Origin: DAOUKH01 sp964291475
GTDB taxonomy: Bacteria; Chloroflexota; Dehalococcoidia; SHYB01
Reading direction: 5' to 3'
Assembly (NCBI GenBank): GCA_964291475.2
Contig: OZ220064.1
Coordinates: forward strand, 20,234 to 84,233
DNA: 64,000 nt
Shown: in pieces, positions 50,907 to 59,997 of the stretch
How the letters are laid out: every line of letters begins with the position of its first letter
Position numbering within the stretch: the first letter of the stretch is position 1
The notes under the pieces: generated by a model
What the model was told of the DNA's origin: nothing
Seen by the model: the letters and a program-made list of their open reading frames with translations, nothing else
Databases searched by the model: none
Translations under genes and position numbers: made by a program

Positions 50907-53330
50907 TTAGTCGGCGTCGGGGTCGGCCATGCGCGTCGACGACGTGACCACGCGCGCCTCCGTCAGCTCGCGGATCCTCTCGTCGGAGTAGCCGATGCGG
51001 CGGAGCAGCTCGTGGGTGTGCTCGCCGACGTAGATCGTCGGCGCGAGCCGGTTCTCCATGTCCGAGAAGTGGATGTAGGGGCCGAAGCGGTCATAGTCGC
51101 CCAGCGACGGGTGGTTTGCTTTGACCCACATGCCCGCCTCCTTGAGGACGGGCTGCTCGTTGGCGAACGTCGAGGCGTCGCCGTCGAACACCTCGGCGCA
51201 GGCGACGCCGTGCTCGGCGAGCAGCGACTCCCAGGCGTTGGCGGACCGTGAATCAAAGACTTCGGCCAACTCGGCGGCGAGCTCGTCGTCATGCTCCAAG
51301 CGCGCCTCCGATGACGCGAACCGCGCGTCGCGGGTGAGGTCGGCGCGACCCAGGCCGTCGCACAGGCCCTTCCATTCCCTGTCCGTGACGCAGGCCAGGA
51401 AGACCCAGCCGTCGGCCGCGCGGTAGGAGCGGTAGAGCGCGTGGATTCCATAGAGGTCACGGTCGGGCAAACGGCGCTCGGGTTTGCCGTCGTATTGGAT
51501 GAAGTCCTCGCTCTCCGCGTAGAGGCACGAGCCGATCATCGTCGTTTCAAGATATTGGCCCTTGCCCGTGCGCTCGCGGCTGCGGAGGCCCATCGAGAGG
51601 GCGGCGGCCACCGCGAGGGCGGAGGTCACGTCGGGGTTGCCCTCATTGGCTTGGAAGAGCCGGCTCGACATCTCCCGCAGCTCGGGGTAGCTCATTGGGG
51701 TGTCGGGGTCGGGTGGAACGCCGCGACCGGCCTGATGGAGCGCGCCTCCGCAGATCGCCCCGGGAATGGGGTGCATCGCCGCGCGATGGGCCATGGGCCC
51801 CGACGAGCCGTAGGATGCGGCGTAGAGATAGACGAGGCTGGGGTTCAGCTTCCGGCAGGTCTCGTAGTCGATGCCCAGCCGCTCCGGTACCCCCGGACGG
51901 AAGTTGTGCATCAGCAGGTCGGCTTCCTTGATGAACTCGTAGGCGATCGCCCGCCCTTCCGGCTTCTTCAGGTCGACCGCGATCGACTTCTTGCCCTGCA
52001 TCGCCTTGGCCGCTCCGGCGGCAAAGCGGCGGAAGGTATCGCCGTCGAGGCTTTCGAACTTGATGACCTCGGCGCCGAGGTCGGCCAGGACCGCCGTGCC
52101 GAACGGCCCCGCGAAGAAGGTGGCGAACTCGACGACCTTGAGCCCCTCCAGAGGGTACCGGGGTGAGGAGGCGCCGTTCGCCGCTGCGTTCGACCCCACT
52201 CCCGTGGCGCCGCTCAGGAGCGCGGCGGTGTGCTCGCCGAGGGCCGGCGCGGGGCCTTGGGGCGCCATCGGCGTCTCGGAGCACTTGACCAGCGGTCCGA
52301 GTTGCCGCGCCTTGCCCACCGCGGGGTCGGTCACCTCGATCCAGTTTCCGTTGTGCGTGATCTGGGGATGGTCGAAGGCGTCCTGCGCGGTCATGAACGG
52401 CTCGGCGGCAACGTCGTACTGGTTGATGAAGAGGTCCATCCACTCGTCGGCGGTCTTCGTCTGCATTTGCTCGTGCAGCTTCTCGTAGAGCTCCTCGAGG
52501 TCGGGCCCGGCCGGAATCTGGGGGACGTTGGCGTAGCGCTCCTCGGCGAGCAGGTCGCCGAGGTCGAGGGCCAGGAGGAAGTTGACGAAGAGGTGCGACA
52601 TGGCGTTGGCGCACTGGATCCACTTGCCGTCCTTGGTCCGTCCGACGAAGTACTGCGCCGTGGGCGAGCCTCCCGGGGGCCGCGAGAGCTGGTTCGGCTT
52701 CCGGTCCATCTGCCACTGCAGCCACATCCAGTCGTAGGCGAGGATGGCCTGCGCCAGGCTCGTCTCGACCTTCTGCCCGCGGCCGGTGCGGTCGCGGGCG
52801 TGCAGGGCCGCCATGCTGCCGATGATGGCGTACATGGCCGCGCCGTAGCTGGCGGCGGGGAGCGCGGCGAAGGCGGGCCCCTCCTTCGGGGCCTGCTTGT
52901 CGAAGGTGCGGGCACGCCCCATTTTGGCGTTTATCACCGCGTCCCAGCCCTTGAGGTGCAACCACCGCTTGATCGGGCCGAAGCCGGTGATGGAGCAATG
53001 CACCAGGCCAGGGTTTACCTTGGACAGCGTTTCATAGTCGATGCCGAGGCGATCCTCTCCGCCTGTGCTGACCGCGGCGATGAGCAGGTCGGCGGTCGCC
53101 GCCAGATCGCGCAGACCGGCACGGCCGTCGGAGGTCTTGAGGTCGAGCACCACGCTCTTCTTGCCCCGGTTCCACATAATCCACGCGGGTTGGGAGCGTG
53201 TCCGGTCGCCGGACGGGGGCTCGACCTTGATCACTTCGGCGCCGGCGTCGGCGAGGACCATCCCGGCGAGGCTCCCCGCCATCCCTTGCGAGACTTCGAT
53301 GACCCGCAGCCCGTCGCACATTCCCGGCAT
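50907..53330 (-). CDS. Tandem-domain CaiB/BaiF-family CoA transferase
   Basis: This 807-aa protein has two class-III CoA-transferase domains in series. Domain one (~1-400) has LRVIEVSQGMAGSLAGMVLADAGAEVIKVEPP, and domain two (~420-800) has LKVVEFATFFAGPFGTAVLADLGAEVIKFES. The catalytic Asp regions differ: domain two carries LLMHNFRPGVPERLGIDYET, the usual form, while domain one reads LLIAAVSTGGEDRLGIDYET. GGAGGG about 5-6 nt before the ATG at 53330 fixes the start. Class III dimers interlock, so one chain could form a pseudo-dimer. Acyl substrates are unknown. Confidence 0.92.
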   Translation of the reverse strand: MPGMCDGLRVIEVSQGMAGSLAGMVLADAGAEVIKVEPPSGDRTRSQPAWIMWNRGKKSVVLDLKTSDGRAGLRDLAATADLLIAAVSTGGEDRLGIDYETLSKVNPGLVHCSITGFGPIKRWLHLKGWDAVINAKMGRARTFDKQAPKEGPAFAALPAASYGAAMYAIIGSMAALHARDRTGRGQKVETSLAQAILAYDWMWLQWQMDRKPNQLSRPPGGSPTAQYFVGRTKDGKWIQCANAMSHLFVNFLLALDLGDLLAEERYANVPQIPAGPDLEELYEKLHEQMQTKTADEWMDLFINQYDVAAEPFMTAQDAFDHPQITHNGNWIEVTDPAVGKARQLGPLVKCSETPMAPQGPAPALGEHTAALLSGATGVGSNAAANGASSPRYPLEGLKVVEFATFFAGPFGTAVLADLGAEVIKFESLDGDTFRRFAAGAAKAMQGKKSIAVDLKKPEGRAIAYEFIKEADLLMHNFRPGVPERLGIDYETCRKLNPSLVYLYAASYGSSGPMAHRAAMHPIPGAICGGALHQAGRGVPPDPDTPMSYPELREMSSRLFQANEGNPDVTSALAVAAALSMGLRSRERTGKGQYLETTMIGSCLYAESEDFIQYDGKPERRLPDRDLYGIHALYRSYRAADGWVFLACVTDREWKGLCDGLGRADLTRDARFASSEARLEHDDELAAELAEVFDSRSANAWESLLAEHGVACAEVFDGDASTFANEQPVLKEAGMWVKANHPSLGDYDRFGPYIHFSDMENRLAPTIYVGEHTHELLRRIGYSDERIRELTEARVVTSSTRMADPDAD

Positions 53331-53390
53331 GATTCCCTCCAGAGTCCGGCAAAACCGCCCAATTCTTGCATATGGTTCTGGGTGGTTCAA

Positions 53391-53516
53391 GGAGACCGCC
53401 CGCTTCCTTCTCCGGGAAGCCGAGTGGTGGACCAGCGCCCTACGGGCGCTCGCGCGCCGTTAGGCGCGCGCCCTCTCTCATTCTCTCCCAGAGGGAGAGA
53501 GGTTTAAAAGGCTCCC
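53391..53516. repeat. Shortened copy of the dispersed inverted-repeat element
   Basis: It begins GGAGACC, carries in reverse orientation GCCGAG, AGCGCCCTACGGGCGCTCGC, GCGCCGTTAGGCGCGC and the CCCTCTCTCATTCTCTCCCA/GAGGGAGAGAGG hairpin, and ends near AAGGCTCC. Compared with 33395-33559 it lacks the TGGTTGGAA/GGTGGTC block. It lies between the divergent CoA-transferase and Lrp genes. Confidence 0.6.
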
Positions 53517-53627
53517 CCAGCCGTGGAGGGGAGACCCTGCGGCTCCCCTCGGCGATGGCAGGCGTCACGGTCTTGCCTGGCAAAGACCGATAGCGAAGCA
53601 TGGGGTGGTTAACCGGTGCGACGCTTA

Positions 53628-53656
53628 TTGACGTAAAGGGTGGCCAATCGTATTCT
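53628..53656 (+). promoter_or_regulatory. Promoter of the Lrp-type regulator gene
   Basis: TTGACG (53628-53633) and TATTCT (53651-53656) are 17 bp apart, about 60 bp before the TTG start. The 110 bp between the repeat copy and this promoter show nothing else I can name. Confidence 0.55.
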
Positions 53657-53716
53657 AATCGTCGGCTTTCTTGCCGACCGTCTCGCTTTCCGCCATTCCC
53701 CTTCAGGAGTCCCTGC

Positions 53717-54163
53717 TTGAGAATCGACGATACCGACCGCCGCATAATCGAGCTGCTGCAGGCCGATGCCCGGCAACCGAACGCCACCATCGCCCGCGTT
53801 CTGGGGGTCAGCGAAGCGACCGTCCGGCGCCGGATCAAGATGATGGTCGATCAAGGCTCGCTCACCATTCGCGCCGTGCCCAACCCCAGCAGCTTCGGCC
53901 TCAACACCTCCGCCGTGATCGGCATCGACGTGCAGCCCGACGCCCTCGACAGCGTGGCCGCGGGACTCGCCGCCCGCGAAGAGGTCACCTTCGTCGGAGT
54001 CTCGACGGGGCGCTACGACCTCGTGGTCAACGTCCTCGTCGGCACCCTCGACGAGCTTCGCGAGTTCCTCGAGAGCGTCATGACGAAGCTGCTCGGCGTC
54101 CGCAAGACGGAGACCCTCGTCCTGCTCGACGTAAAGAAGCGCACCTTCGGCCGGGTCACCTAG
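53717..54163 (+). CDS. Lrp/AsnC-family transcriptional regulator
   Basis: This 148-aa regulator has an N-terminal winged HTH (DDTDRRIIELLQADARQPNATIARVLGVSEATVRRRI) and a C-terminal RAM/AsnC effector domain (VIGIDVQPDALDSVA, FVGVSTGRYDLVVNVLV). The frame opens further upstream, but AGGAG 7 nt before the TTG at 53717 gives the canonical start (M)RIDDTDRRI. It is divergent from the CaiB/BaiF gene, a plausible target. Its end overlaps the convergent hydrolase by CTAG. Confidence 0.92.
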   Translation: MRIDDTDRRIIELLQADARQPNATIARVLGVSEATVRRRIKMMVDQGSLTIRAVPNPSSFGLNTSAVIGIDVQPDALDSVAAGLAAREEVTFVGVSTGRYDLVVNVLVGTLDELREFLESVMTKLLGVRKTETLVLLDVKKRTFGRVT

Positions 54164-55086
54164 CCTCCGAGCGCAACCCAACCTCCCGACGACGGGTCGA
54201 GCCCGTCGAGCCACCGCACCAGCTCGCGTCCGATGCGGTGCGGGTGGTCCTCTTGCAGGAAGTGGATTCCCTCGCCGAGGTGGACCGCCTCGATGTTCGC
54301 GACGTGCGACCGCAGCCACTCGACCATCGGCGCCTGACCCAGGCCGCCGGGCGTCGCGTGGAATAGCAGCATCGGGGTTAGGGTGGCGGCGAGCCAGTCG
54401 TTGACGGCGGTCATCGCGGCGGCGGTGTCGGCGGGTTCGCCCTCGATGGGGATCTCGCGGGGCCATTGCCACAACACCCGGCGCGCTGCCTCGTCGTCGT
54501 AGGGGGCGCTGTAACGGCGGAGTTCCTCGTCGGTCAGCGTCCGCACCACGCCCCCTGGAAGGACCTTCTCGAAGAAGACGTTGGCCTTCACAATCAGGTC
54601 CCAGCCGGCGTCGCCGCGCCACGCCCGCAGGGTCTCGCGGAAGTCGTCTGGGATGTCGTTCCAAGAGGCGATGGGCATGAACATGGAGCCGAGCAGCGCG
54701 ACCGCCCGCACGTTCGACTGGTGACGCTGCGCGTAGTGCAGACCGACCTTGGAGCCCCAGTCGTGCATGACCAGCGTGAGGCCGTGTAGGCCGAGCGCGT
54801 CGATGAAGCCTTCGACGTAGCGGGCGTGGTCGAAGAAGCGGTAGGCGGCGCCGGGTTTCTCCGACATGCCCATGCCGGCCAGATCGAGGGCCACGCAGCG
54901 GAAGCGTGAGGAGAGGTGCGGGATGATGTTGCGCCAGATGTAGGACCAGGTCGGGCTGCCGTGGAGAAAGAGCACCGGCGGCCCCGATCCTTCGTCGATG
55001 TAGTGCAGGCGGACGCCGTCGACGGACGTGTAGCGGGACTGGAAGGGGAAGTCGGCGGAGATCGCCTCCGGCGGGGCGTGGGGCAT
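54160..55086 (-). CDS. Haloalkane dehalogenase-like alpha/beta hydrolase
   Basis: This 308-aa protein resembles haloalkane dehalogenases of the DhlA branch. The oxyanion/halide region is HGSPTWSYIWRNIIPHL (residues 42-58, Trp47), and the nucleophile Asp109 lies in VMHDWGSKVGLHYA, followed by Trp110, a halide-binding residue in the family. The catalytic His lies in EGIHFLQEDHP. Epoxide hydrolases also use Asp, but the HDWG motif with the HGSPTW loop favours dehalogenation. The ATG at 55086 fits the family length. It overlaps the Lrp gene end to end. Confidence 0.87.
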   Translation of the reverse strand: MPHAPPEAISADFPFQSRYTSVDGVRLHYIDEGSGPPVLFLHGSPTWSYIWRNIIPHLSSRFRCVALDLAGMGMSEKPGAAYRFFDHARYVEGFIDALGLHGLTLVMHDWGSKVGLHYAQRHQSNVRAVALLGSMFMPIASWNDIPDDFRETLRAWRGDAGWDLIVKANVFFEKVLPGGVVRTLTDEELRRYSAPYDDEAARRVLWQWPREIPIEGEPADTAAAMTAVNDWLAATLTPMLLFHATPGGLGQAPMVEWLRSHVANIEAVHLGEGIHFLQEDHPHRIGRELVRWLDGLDPSSGGWVALGG

Positions 55087-55130
55087 GGCGGGGGACAGTA
55101 TAATCGGCGGGGTACCCCGAGGAGGCCTTC

Positions 55131-56900
55131 GTGACCGAGGCCCCGGCTTCCGACAATCCCCGCTACGAGGCGAACGAGAAGGCGCCCTGGCTCCTCTCCC
55201 TGGGGCTGGGCCTGCAGTTCAGCCTCATCGCTTCCGCCACCCTTCTGATCACACCGGTGATCGTGGCCAACGCATCGGGAGGGGGCGAGTCCTACCTGGT
55301 GTGGATGGTCTTCGCCTCGTTGCTCGTGGTCGGTGCGGCGACCTTGGTGCAGGTGCACCGGCTCGGGCCGGTCGGGGCCGGCACCGTCCTTCCGTTCTTT
55401 ACGGCCGCGTTCTCCATCCCGTTCTGCATCACGGCGCTGGTTGACGGCAGCCCGGCGACGTTGACGACCCTGCTCATCGCCGCGGCGATCGTCCAGCTCG
55501 TCATATCCCGGTGGCTGTTCATCTTGCGGCGCATCGTCACGCCGACCGTTGGCGGCACGGTGATGATGATCCTCTCCATCACCCTGGCCTCCGTCGTCTT
55601 CGGTCTCCTAAACGAGGCATCCTTGGAGGAGCCGACGGCGGCGCCCTTGACTGCCCTGACGACGTTGGTCATCGTGGGCGCGCTCACCCTTCGCGGCACC
55701 GCCGTGTGGCGCCTCTGGGCGCCGGTAATCGGCATCGTGGCCGGCTGCGGCGTCGCCGCGGCCTTCGGCATCTATGACGCTCAGCGCGTGATCGATGCTC
55801 CCTGGATTGGCTTGCCAAGCGAGTGGCCGGGGCTGGACCTCGACTTTGGCACCGCTTTCTGGACGCTACTCCCGGGGTTCTTTTTCCTCGGTGTGATCAG
55901 CGCGATCCAGGCCAATGGCGAGGGGATCGCGCTTCAGCGCGTGGCCCACCGTGAGGACCGAGCGGTGGACTTCCGCGAGGTGCAAGGCGCGATCTCGGGG
56001 TCCGGCGCGGCCAATCTCTTTGCCGGTGTCGCGGGCGGAGTCCCCACCGCCATCAATCCGGGCATCGTCTCGTTCATTCAGATCACCGGTGTCGCCTCCC
56101 GGCGGGTCGGCTACACCATCGGGGTCATCTTTATCGCGCTGGCGTTCTTTCCGAAGTTGACGGGACTGCTCAGCACCATACCCGGCCCGGTGATGACGGG
56201 GTATCTCATTCTCGTGACGGGAACGCTCATGGTGTCGGGAATGCAGACGGTCGTTACCACCGAGCAGAACAAGCAGAAGATCGTCGCCGCGGGCGTCGCC
56301 TTCTGGATCGGCGCCGCGTTCCAGTTCAAACTGTTCGCTCTTCCGAGCCTCGGACCGGTGTGGCAGGGCCTGCTCCAAAGCGGCATCACCACCGGCGGCG
56401 TCGCCGTGCTCGCAATGATCCTCTTCCTGGAGCTCTCTCACCCCCGCCGCATGCGCTTCGAGTCGGAGCTGGACAGCAGCGTCCTGCCGGAGCTCAACGA
56501 ATTCGTCGATAAGTTCGCCCGCAGCCGGGGCTGGGACTCCACGATGAAGGACCGGCTGAGCGCCGTCGCGGAAGAGACGCTCCTGACGCTCGCCCCGCTG
56601 GACCTGACTCTCGACCTCGATGCCGAGGAGGACGAGGCTGATGAGGAGGGGGGACGGCGGCTAGTCGTGCTGGCGGCGAGCGAGGGCCCCGTGGCGGAGA
56701 TGGAGTTCATCGGCGGCGACAGCGGAGAGGGCAACTTGGAAGACCGTATTCGTCAGCTCCAGCAGCATGACGAGGAGACGCCGATGGAGCAGGAAATCTC
56801 ACTCAAGCTGCTGCGACGCTACGCATCGTCGGTGCGGCACCAGCAGTTCCAGGGGACCGACATCATCACCGTCCGCGTCGGTCCGCCGGGGACGCGGTAG
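55131..56900 (+). CDS. NCS2 (uracil/xanthine) permease with C-terminal ATPase-like regulatory domain
   Basis: This 589-aa protein has a nucleobase:cation symporter-2 permease in its first ~430 residues, with many membrane helices, TVLPFFTAAFSIPFC and the helix-8/10 region ISAIQANGEGIALQRV...SGSGAANLFAGVAGGVPTAIN. The last ~150 residues are soluble and start RRMRFESELDSSVLPELNEFVDKFARSRGW. With DRLSAVAEETLLTL and a distant GTDIITVRV they resemble the histidine-kinase-like ATPase fold of RsbW-type proteins. The GTG start has GAGGAGG 5-6 nt upstream, and a TATAAT lies at 55099-55104. The transported base is unknown. Confidence 0.88.
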   Translation: MTEAPASDNPRYEANEKAPWLLSLGLGLQFSLIASATLLITPVIVANASGGGESYLVWMVFASLLVVGAATLVQVHRLGPVGAGTVLPFFTAAFSIPFCITALVDGSPATLTTLLIAAAIVQLVISRWLFILRRIVTPTVGGTVMMILSITLASVVFGLLNEASLEEPTAAPLTALTTLVIVGALTLRGTAVWRLWAPVIGIVAGCGVAAAFGIYDAQRVIDAPWIGLPSEWPGLDLDFGTAFWTLLPGFFFLGVISAIQANGEGIALQRVAHREDRAVDFREVQGAISGSGAANLFAGVAGGVPTAINPGIVSFIQITGVASRRVGYTIGVIFIALAFFPKLTGLLSTIPGPVMTGYLILVTGTLMVSGMQTVVTTEQNKQKIVAAGVAFWIGAAFQFKLFALPSLGPVWQGLLQSGITTGGVAVLAMILFLELSHPRRMRFESELDSSVLPELNEFVDKFARSRGWDSTMKDRLSAVAEETLLTLAPLDLTLDLDAEEDEADEEGGRRLVVLAASEGPVAEMEFIGGDSGEGNLEDRIRQLQQHDEETPMEQEISLKLLRRYASSVRHQQFQGTDIITVRVGPPGTR

Positions 56901-56926
56901 GCGGCGTCGAGGATAGGGCGTTGGGC

Positions 56927-57601
56927 ATGGCCGAGATCGACGCCGTCGTCTTCGACCTCGACAATACCCTGCTCGATAGGACGGCCCTCTTCGCCGGCGT
57001 GGCCGCGGCGTTCTACGACGAGTACCTCGCCGACAGGGACTCCGTAGCGCGGGAGGCGGCCCTCGACTTGATGGTCCTCTGGGACGAGGACGGCTACGGG
57101 GACCGCCAGGCTATGCGGCGGCGCTGGCTCACCGAGTGGCCCAACAGCGGTCTAGACGACGACTCGCTGGCCGCGTGGTACGGCTCGGCGACGGACCGCC
57201 TCGCGAGGCCGGATGCCGAGGTCAACGCGATGCTGACCGAACTCAACGAGCGTGGGATGCCGTGGGGCATCGTCACCAACGGCGACTCGGACCGGCAGCG
57301 CGGCAAGATCAGAGGGGCTGACCTCGACCGGCTGGCGCGGTTCATCATCGTTTCCGGAGAGATGGGCTACGAGAAGCCCGACCTGAGGATATTCCGCGAC
57401 GCGCTCGAAGCGACCGAGCTCACGGCGCCAGAGCGGGTCCTGTTCGTCGGCGATACCCCAACGGCCGATATCGACGGCGCCAAGCGCTTCGGCATGCAGG
57501 CCGCATGGATCAGACGGGGCCGGGACTACCCGGCGGGCCTGCTACCGCCCGACTACGTCGTTGACCGCGTTACGGAAGTGCGGGGGGTTCTGGGGTTATG
57601 A
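56927..57601 (+). CDS. HAD-family hydrolase
   Basis: This 224-aa haloacid-dehalogenase-superfamily phosphatase has motif I VVFDLDNTLLD, motif II in IVTNGD, motif III Lys in MGYEKPDLRIF and motif IV FVGDTPTADIDGA. A helical cap lies between motifs I and II, as in YjjG/phosphoglycolate-type enzymes. The start is ambiguous between the ATG at 56927 and a TTG two codons earlier, which has GAGGA at a good distance. It overlaps the next gene by ATGA. Confidence 0.92.
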   Translation: MAEIDAVVFDLDNTLLDRTALFAGVAAAFYDEYLADRDSVAREAALDLMVLWDEDGYGDRQAMRRRWLTEWPNSGLDDDSLAAWYGSATDRLARPDAEVNAMLTELNERGMPWGIVTNGDSDRQRGKIRGADLDRLARFIIVSGEMGYEKPDLRIFRDALEATELTAPERVLFVGDTPTADIDGAKRFGMQAAWIRRGRDYPAGLLPPDYVVDRVTEVRGVLGL

Positions 57602-58449
57602 AGCACGCGTACGCGGCGACGCCGATGGGGCAGATGCACTACGCCGAGGTTGGCGGCGGGGAGGCGACTCCGCTCGTGATGCTCCACGCCAGCCCGCGGT
57701 CGTCGCGGGTCTACGCGGGCCTCATGCCCTTGTTGGCCGGGGAGCGCCGGGTCTTGGCCATGGACACGCTGGGGTCGGGGGGCTCCGACCCATTGCCGCC
57801 CTCGGTGACGATGCACGATCTCGGGCGCAGCGTCACCGGCTTCCTTGATGCGTTGGGGATCGAGCGGGCGCATGTCTTCGGGGTGCATACGGGGAACAAG
57901 ATCGGGGCCGCGCTCGCCGCGGGGTGGCCCGACCGAGTGGCCAAGCTGGTCCTGTGCGGCGAGACGCACAGCATCGTGGTGACGAAAGAGGCGCGCGACG
58001 CGGCCATCCACGCCATCGTCGACCGGTACTTCACCGGCGATTCCGAATCGGAGCAGGCGGCGTTGCTCGCCGATTGGACGGCGGGCTTCACCAACCTGAC
58101 CGGCGTGTGGTGGCACGAAGATGTGCTGGCGTCGCGCGGGCTCTCCGGCGAGACGCTGCGGGCGCTCGAAGCCCGCGCCATCGACTTCCTCCAGGCCCGC
58201 GTGGGTCTGGGGCCGCTCTACGACGCCAACTTCTCATTCGACTTCGGCGAGGCGGTGCGCAGCATTCCGAACCGGACGCTGGTGATCGAGCTGGCGAAGG
58301 CGGACGAGGCGCACCTCGGCAGGCAGGGCGCGGCGGTCGTCGAGCAGCTCGCCGACGGCGTCCTGGCGACGTTGGACGACACCGGCGCCGAGGTGATCGA
58401 GTTCGAGCCCAGGCGCATCGCGGAGGTCGTCCTGCCCTTCCTGCGCTAG
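57598..58449 (+). CDS. Alpha/beta hydrolase
   Basis: This 283-aa alpha/beta-hydrolase-fold protein has LVMLHASPRSSRVYAGLMPLLAG, with an HA oxyanion region. The nucleophile elbow region reads VFGVHTGNKIGAALAAGWPDRV. Here His-Thr-Gly-Asn stands where GxSxG is usual, so the nucleophile is not obvious and Thr may replace Ser. The C-terminal His expected near the end is not clear. Its catalytic activity is uncertain. It is translationally coupled to the HAD gene (ATGA). Confidence 0.8.
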   Translation: MKHAYAATPMGQMHYAEVGGGEATPLVMLHASPRSSRVYAGLMPLLAGERRVLAMDTLGSGGSDPLPPSVTMHDLGRSVTGFLDALGIERAHVFGVHTGNKIGAALAAGWPDRVAKLVLCGETHSIVVTKEARDAAIHAIVDRYFTGDSESEQAALLADWTAGFTNLTGVWWHEDVLASRGLSGETLRALEARAIDFLQARVGLGPLYDANFSFDFGEAVRSIPNRTLVIELAKADEAHLGRQGAAVVEQLADGVLATLDDTGAEVIEFEPRRIAEVVLPFLR

Positions 58450-58562
58450 TCCGTCGCGCCACCCGCCCGGATATGCGGGCCGGTATGCTATCCTCCCCGC
58501 AGGGCGCCGCCTTGACCCGATGAGAGAAGGCCGCGCCGTTCTTTGCAATCGAGGTGGCTATC

Positions 58563-59963
58563 GTGGACCGTCAAGACTTCTGGTTCCCCGCTGACCTTGA
58601 GAGCCTGGGCACACCGCCCACGGGGACCCGAGCGGAGCAGTTTCTCTTTCTCTCGGGGCAGACCCCCCGCAATCTGGAGACCGGCAAGGTCATCCGGAGG
58701 CTCCCCGATCTGCCCGCCGACGTTGTCGAGGGGCTCCGCTCGTGGGGCGTGCACGGCGACGGGCGGGAAGGCCCGATCAACGCCCAGACGTGGCAGGTCT
58801 ACCACAACCTGTCGCGCATCCTCGAGTCGCAGGGTTCGTCGCTGGAGCATGTCGTGCGGCAGCGGCTGTACCTGACCGACTGGCGCGACATCCGCAACGC
58901 CGAGCGGGTGATGCAGACCTTCTTCCCCGGCGAGAAGCCGGCGACGACCATCGCCCGCATGACCGACAACGGCTACCACGACGACTACCGCATCGTCGTG
59001 GAGATCGTCGCAATCGTGCCGGAGGAAGGCGGCCTCACCACGACCGCGGTGCACGTGCCCGGGCTGGAAAAGGTCTGCCCGCCATACCCGCAGGGGGTCC
59101 GCGTCGGCGATCTGCTGTTCACCTCGGGGCTGTACGGGGTCGACCCGGAGACGGGCCGGGTGCCCACCCGGCTCGCCGAGGTGGACGACGAGGCCACCGC
59201 GTTCCTGACGAGCGGCAGCTACCATATCGACGTCTCGCTCGAAGCGTTCAAGGCGCAGATGGCGCTGGTCCGCTCCCACACGAAGCGGCTGCTGGAGAGC
59301 CAGGGCGCGTCGATGACCGATCTGCTGCGCAACAACCTCTGCACCAGCGTGGGGATGGTGGACGTCGGCGTGTTCGTACCCCTCTATGCATACGACAACC
59401 CGGACCCGGGAACGGCGCCTACGATCACGGGCTTCACCATGGGCGCGGGGCGCCTGAGCGGCGATCCCGACGCAATGGGAGTCATGGACTCGGTGGCCGT
59501 CGTTCCCGGCGGCGAGTGGGAGAAAATCGGCAAGACCTATCCCGAGATTGTCAGCGGGCCGATTCCGATGACCCAGCAGGCGGGGCCGTTGATCTTCCTG
59601 ACCGGCTACTCGGGGCGCGACCAGGCGAACTTCCCCATCGTGACGTTCGACCAGCTCCGCGACCACGGCAAGCTCATGGGCTTGGGGCATTTCGACGATC
59701 CCGATTCGGAGACGATGATGTGCCAGGCGTGGCACATCTACCGCACCTACCAACGGCTGTTAACGGAGGCGGGCTCGGACATCTCGCGGGTGGTGCACCA
59801 GGTGCTCTACCTCGTGGACGTATCGAAGCTCGGCGCCCTGGAGCGCGTCGCCAGGGTCATCTACGACGGCAAGGTGCCGCCGACGACGGTGATCGGGGCC
59901 GACGAGATTGGCCCCTACCCCGAGCTGCAACTGGAGATCGACGTCGTCGCGATTCCCTCATAG
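58563..59963 (+). CDS. Triple RidA (YjgF/YER057c/UK114)-domain protein
   Basis: This 466-aa chain holds three RidA-like domains in tandem, at about residues 20-155, 165-310 and 320-465. Domain 1 has FLFLSGQTPRNLETG with LEHVVRQRLYLTDWRDI. Domain 2 has GDLLFTSGLYGVDPETG with MTDLLRNNLCTSVGMVDV. Domain 3 has LIFLTGYSGRDQAN with ISRVVHQVLYLVDVSKL and PPTTVIGADEIG. RidA proteins deaminate reactive enamines and imines. Three in one chain could mimic the usual trimer. The GTG at 58563 has GAGG 8 nt upstream. The M24 peptidase gene follows by 34 bp. Confidence 0.87.
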   Translation: MDRQDFWFPADLESLGTPPTGTRAEQFLFLSGQTPRNLETGKVIRRLPDLPADVVEGLRSWGVHGDGREGPINAQTWQVYHNLSRILESQGSSLEHVVRQRLYLTDWRDIRNAERVMQTFFPGEKPATTIARMTDNGYHDDYRIVVEIVAIVPEEGGLTTTAVHVPGLEKVCPPYPQGVRVGDLLFTSGLYGVDPETGRVPTRLAEVDDEATAFLTSGSYHIDVSLEAFKAQMALVRSHTKRLLESQGASMTDLLRNNLCTSVGMVDVGVFVPLYAYDNPDPGTAPTITGFTMGAGRLSGDPDAMGVMDSVAVVPGGEWEKIGKTYPEIVSGPIPMTQQAGPLIFLTGYSGRDQANFPIVTFDQLRDHGKLMGLGHFDDPDSETMMCQAWHIYRTYQRLLTEAGSDISRVVHQVLYLVDVSKLGALERVARVIYDGKVPPTTVIGADEIGPYPELQLEIDVVAIPS

Positions 59964-59997
59964 TCGCCGCCCTAGTCCCCACGGCAGGAGGAAAGCC

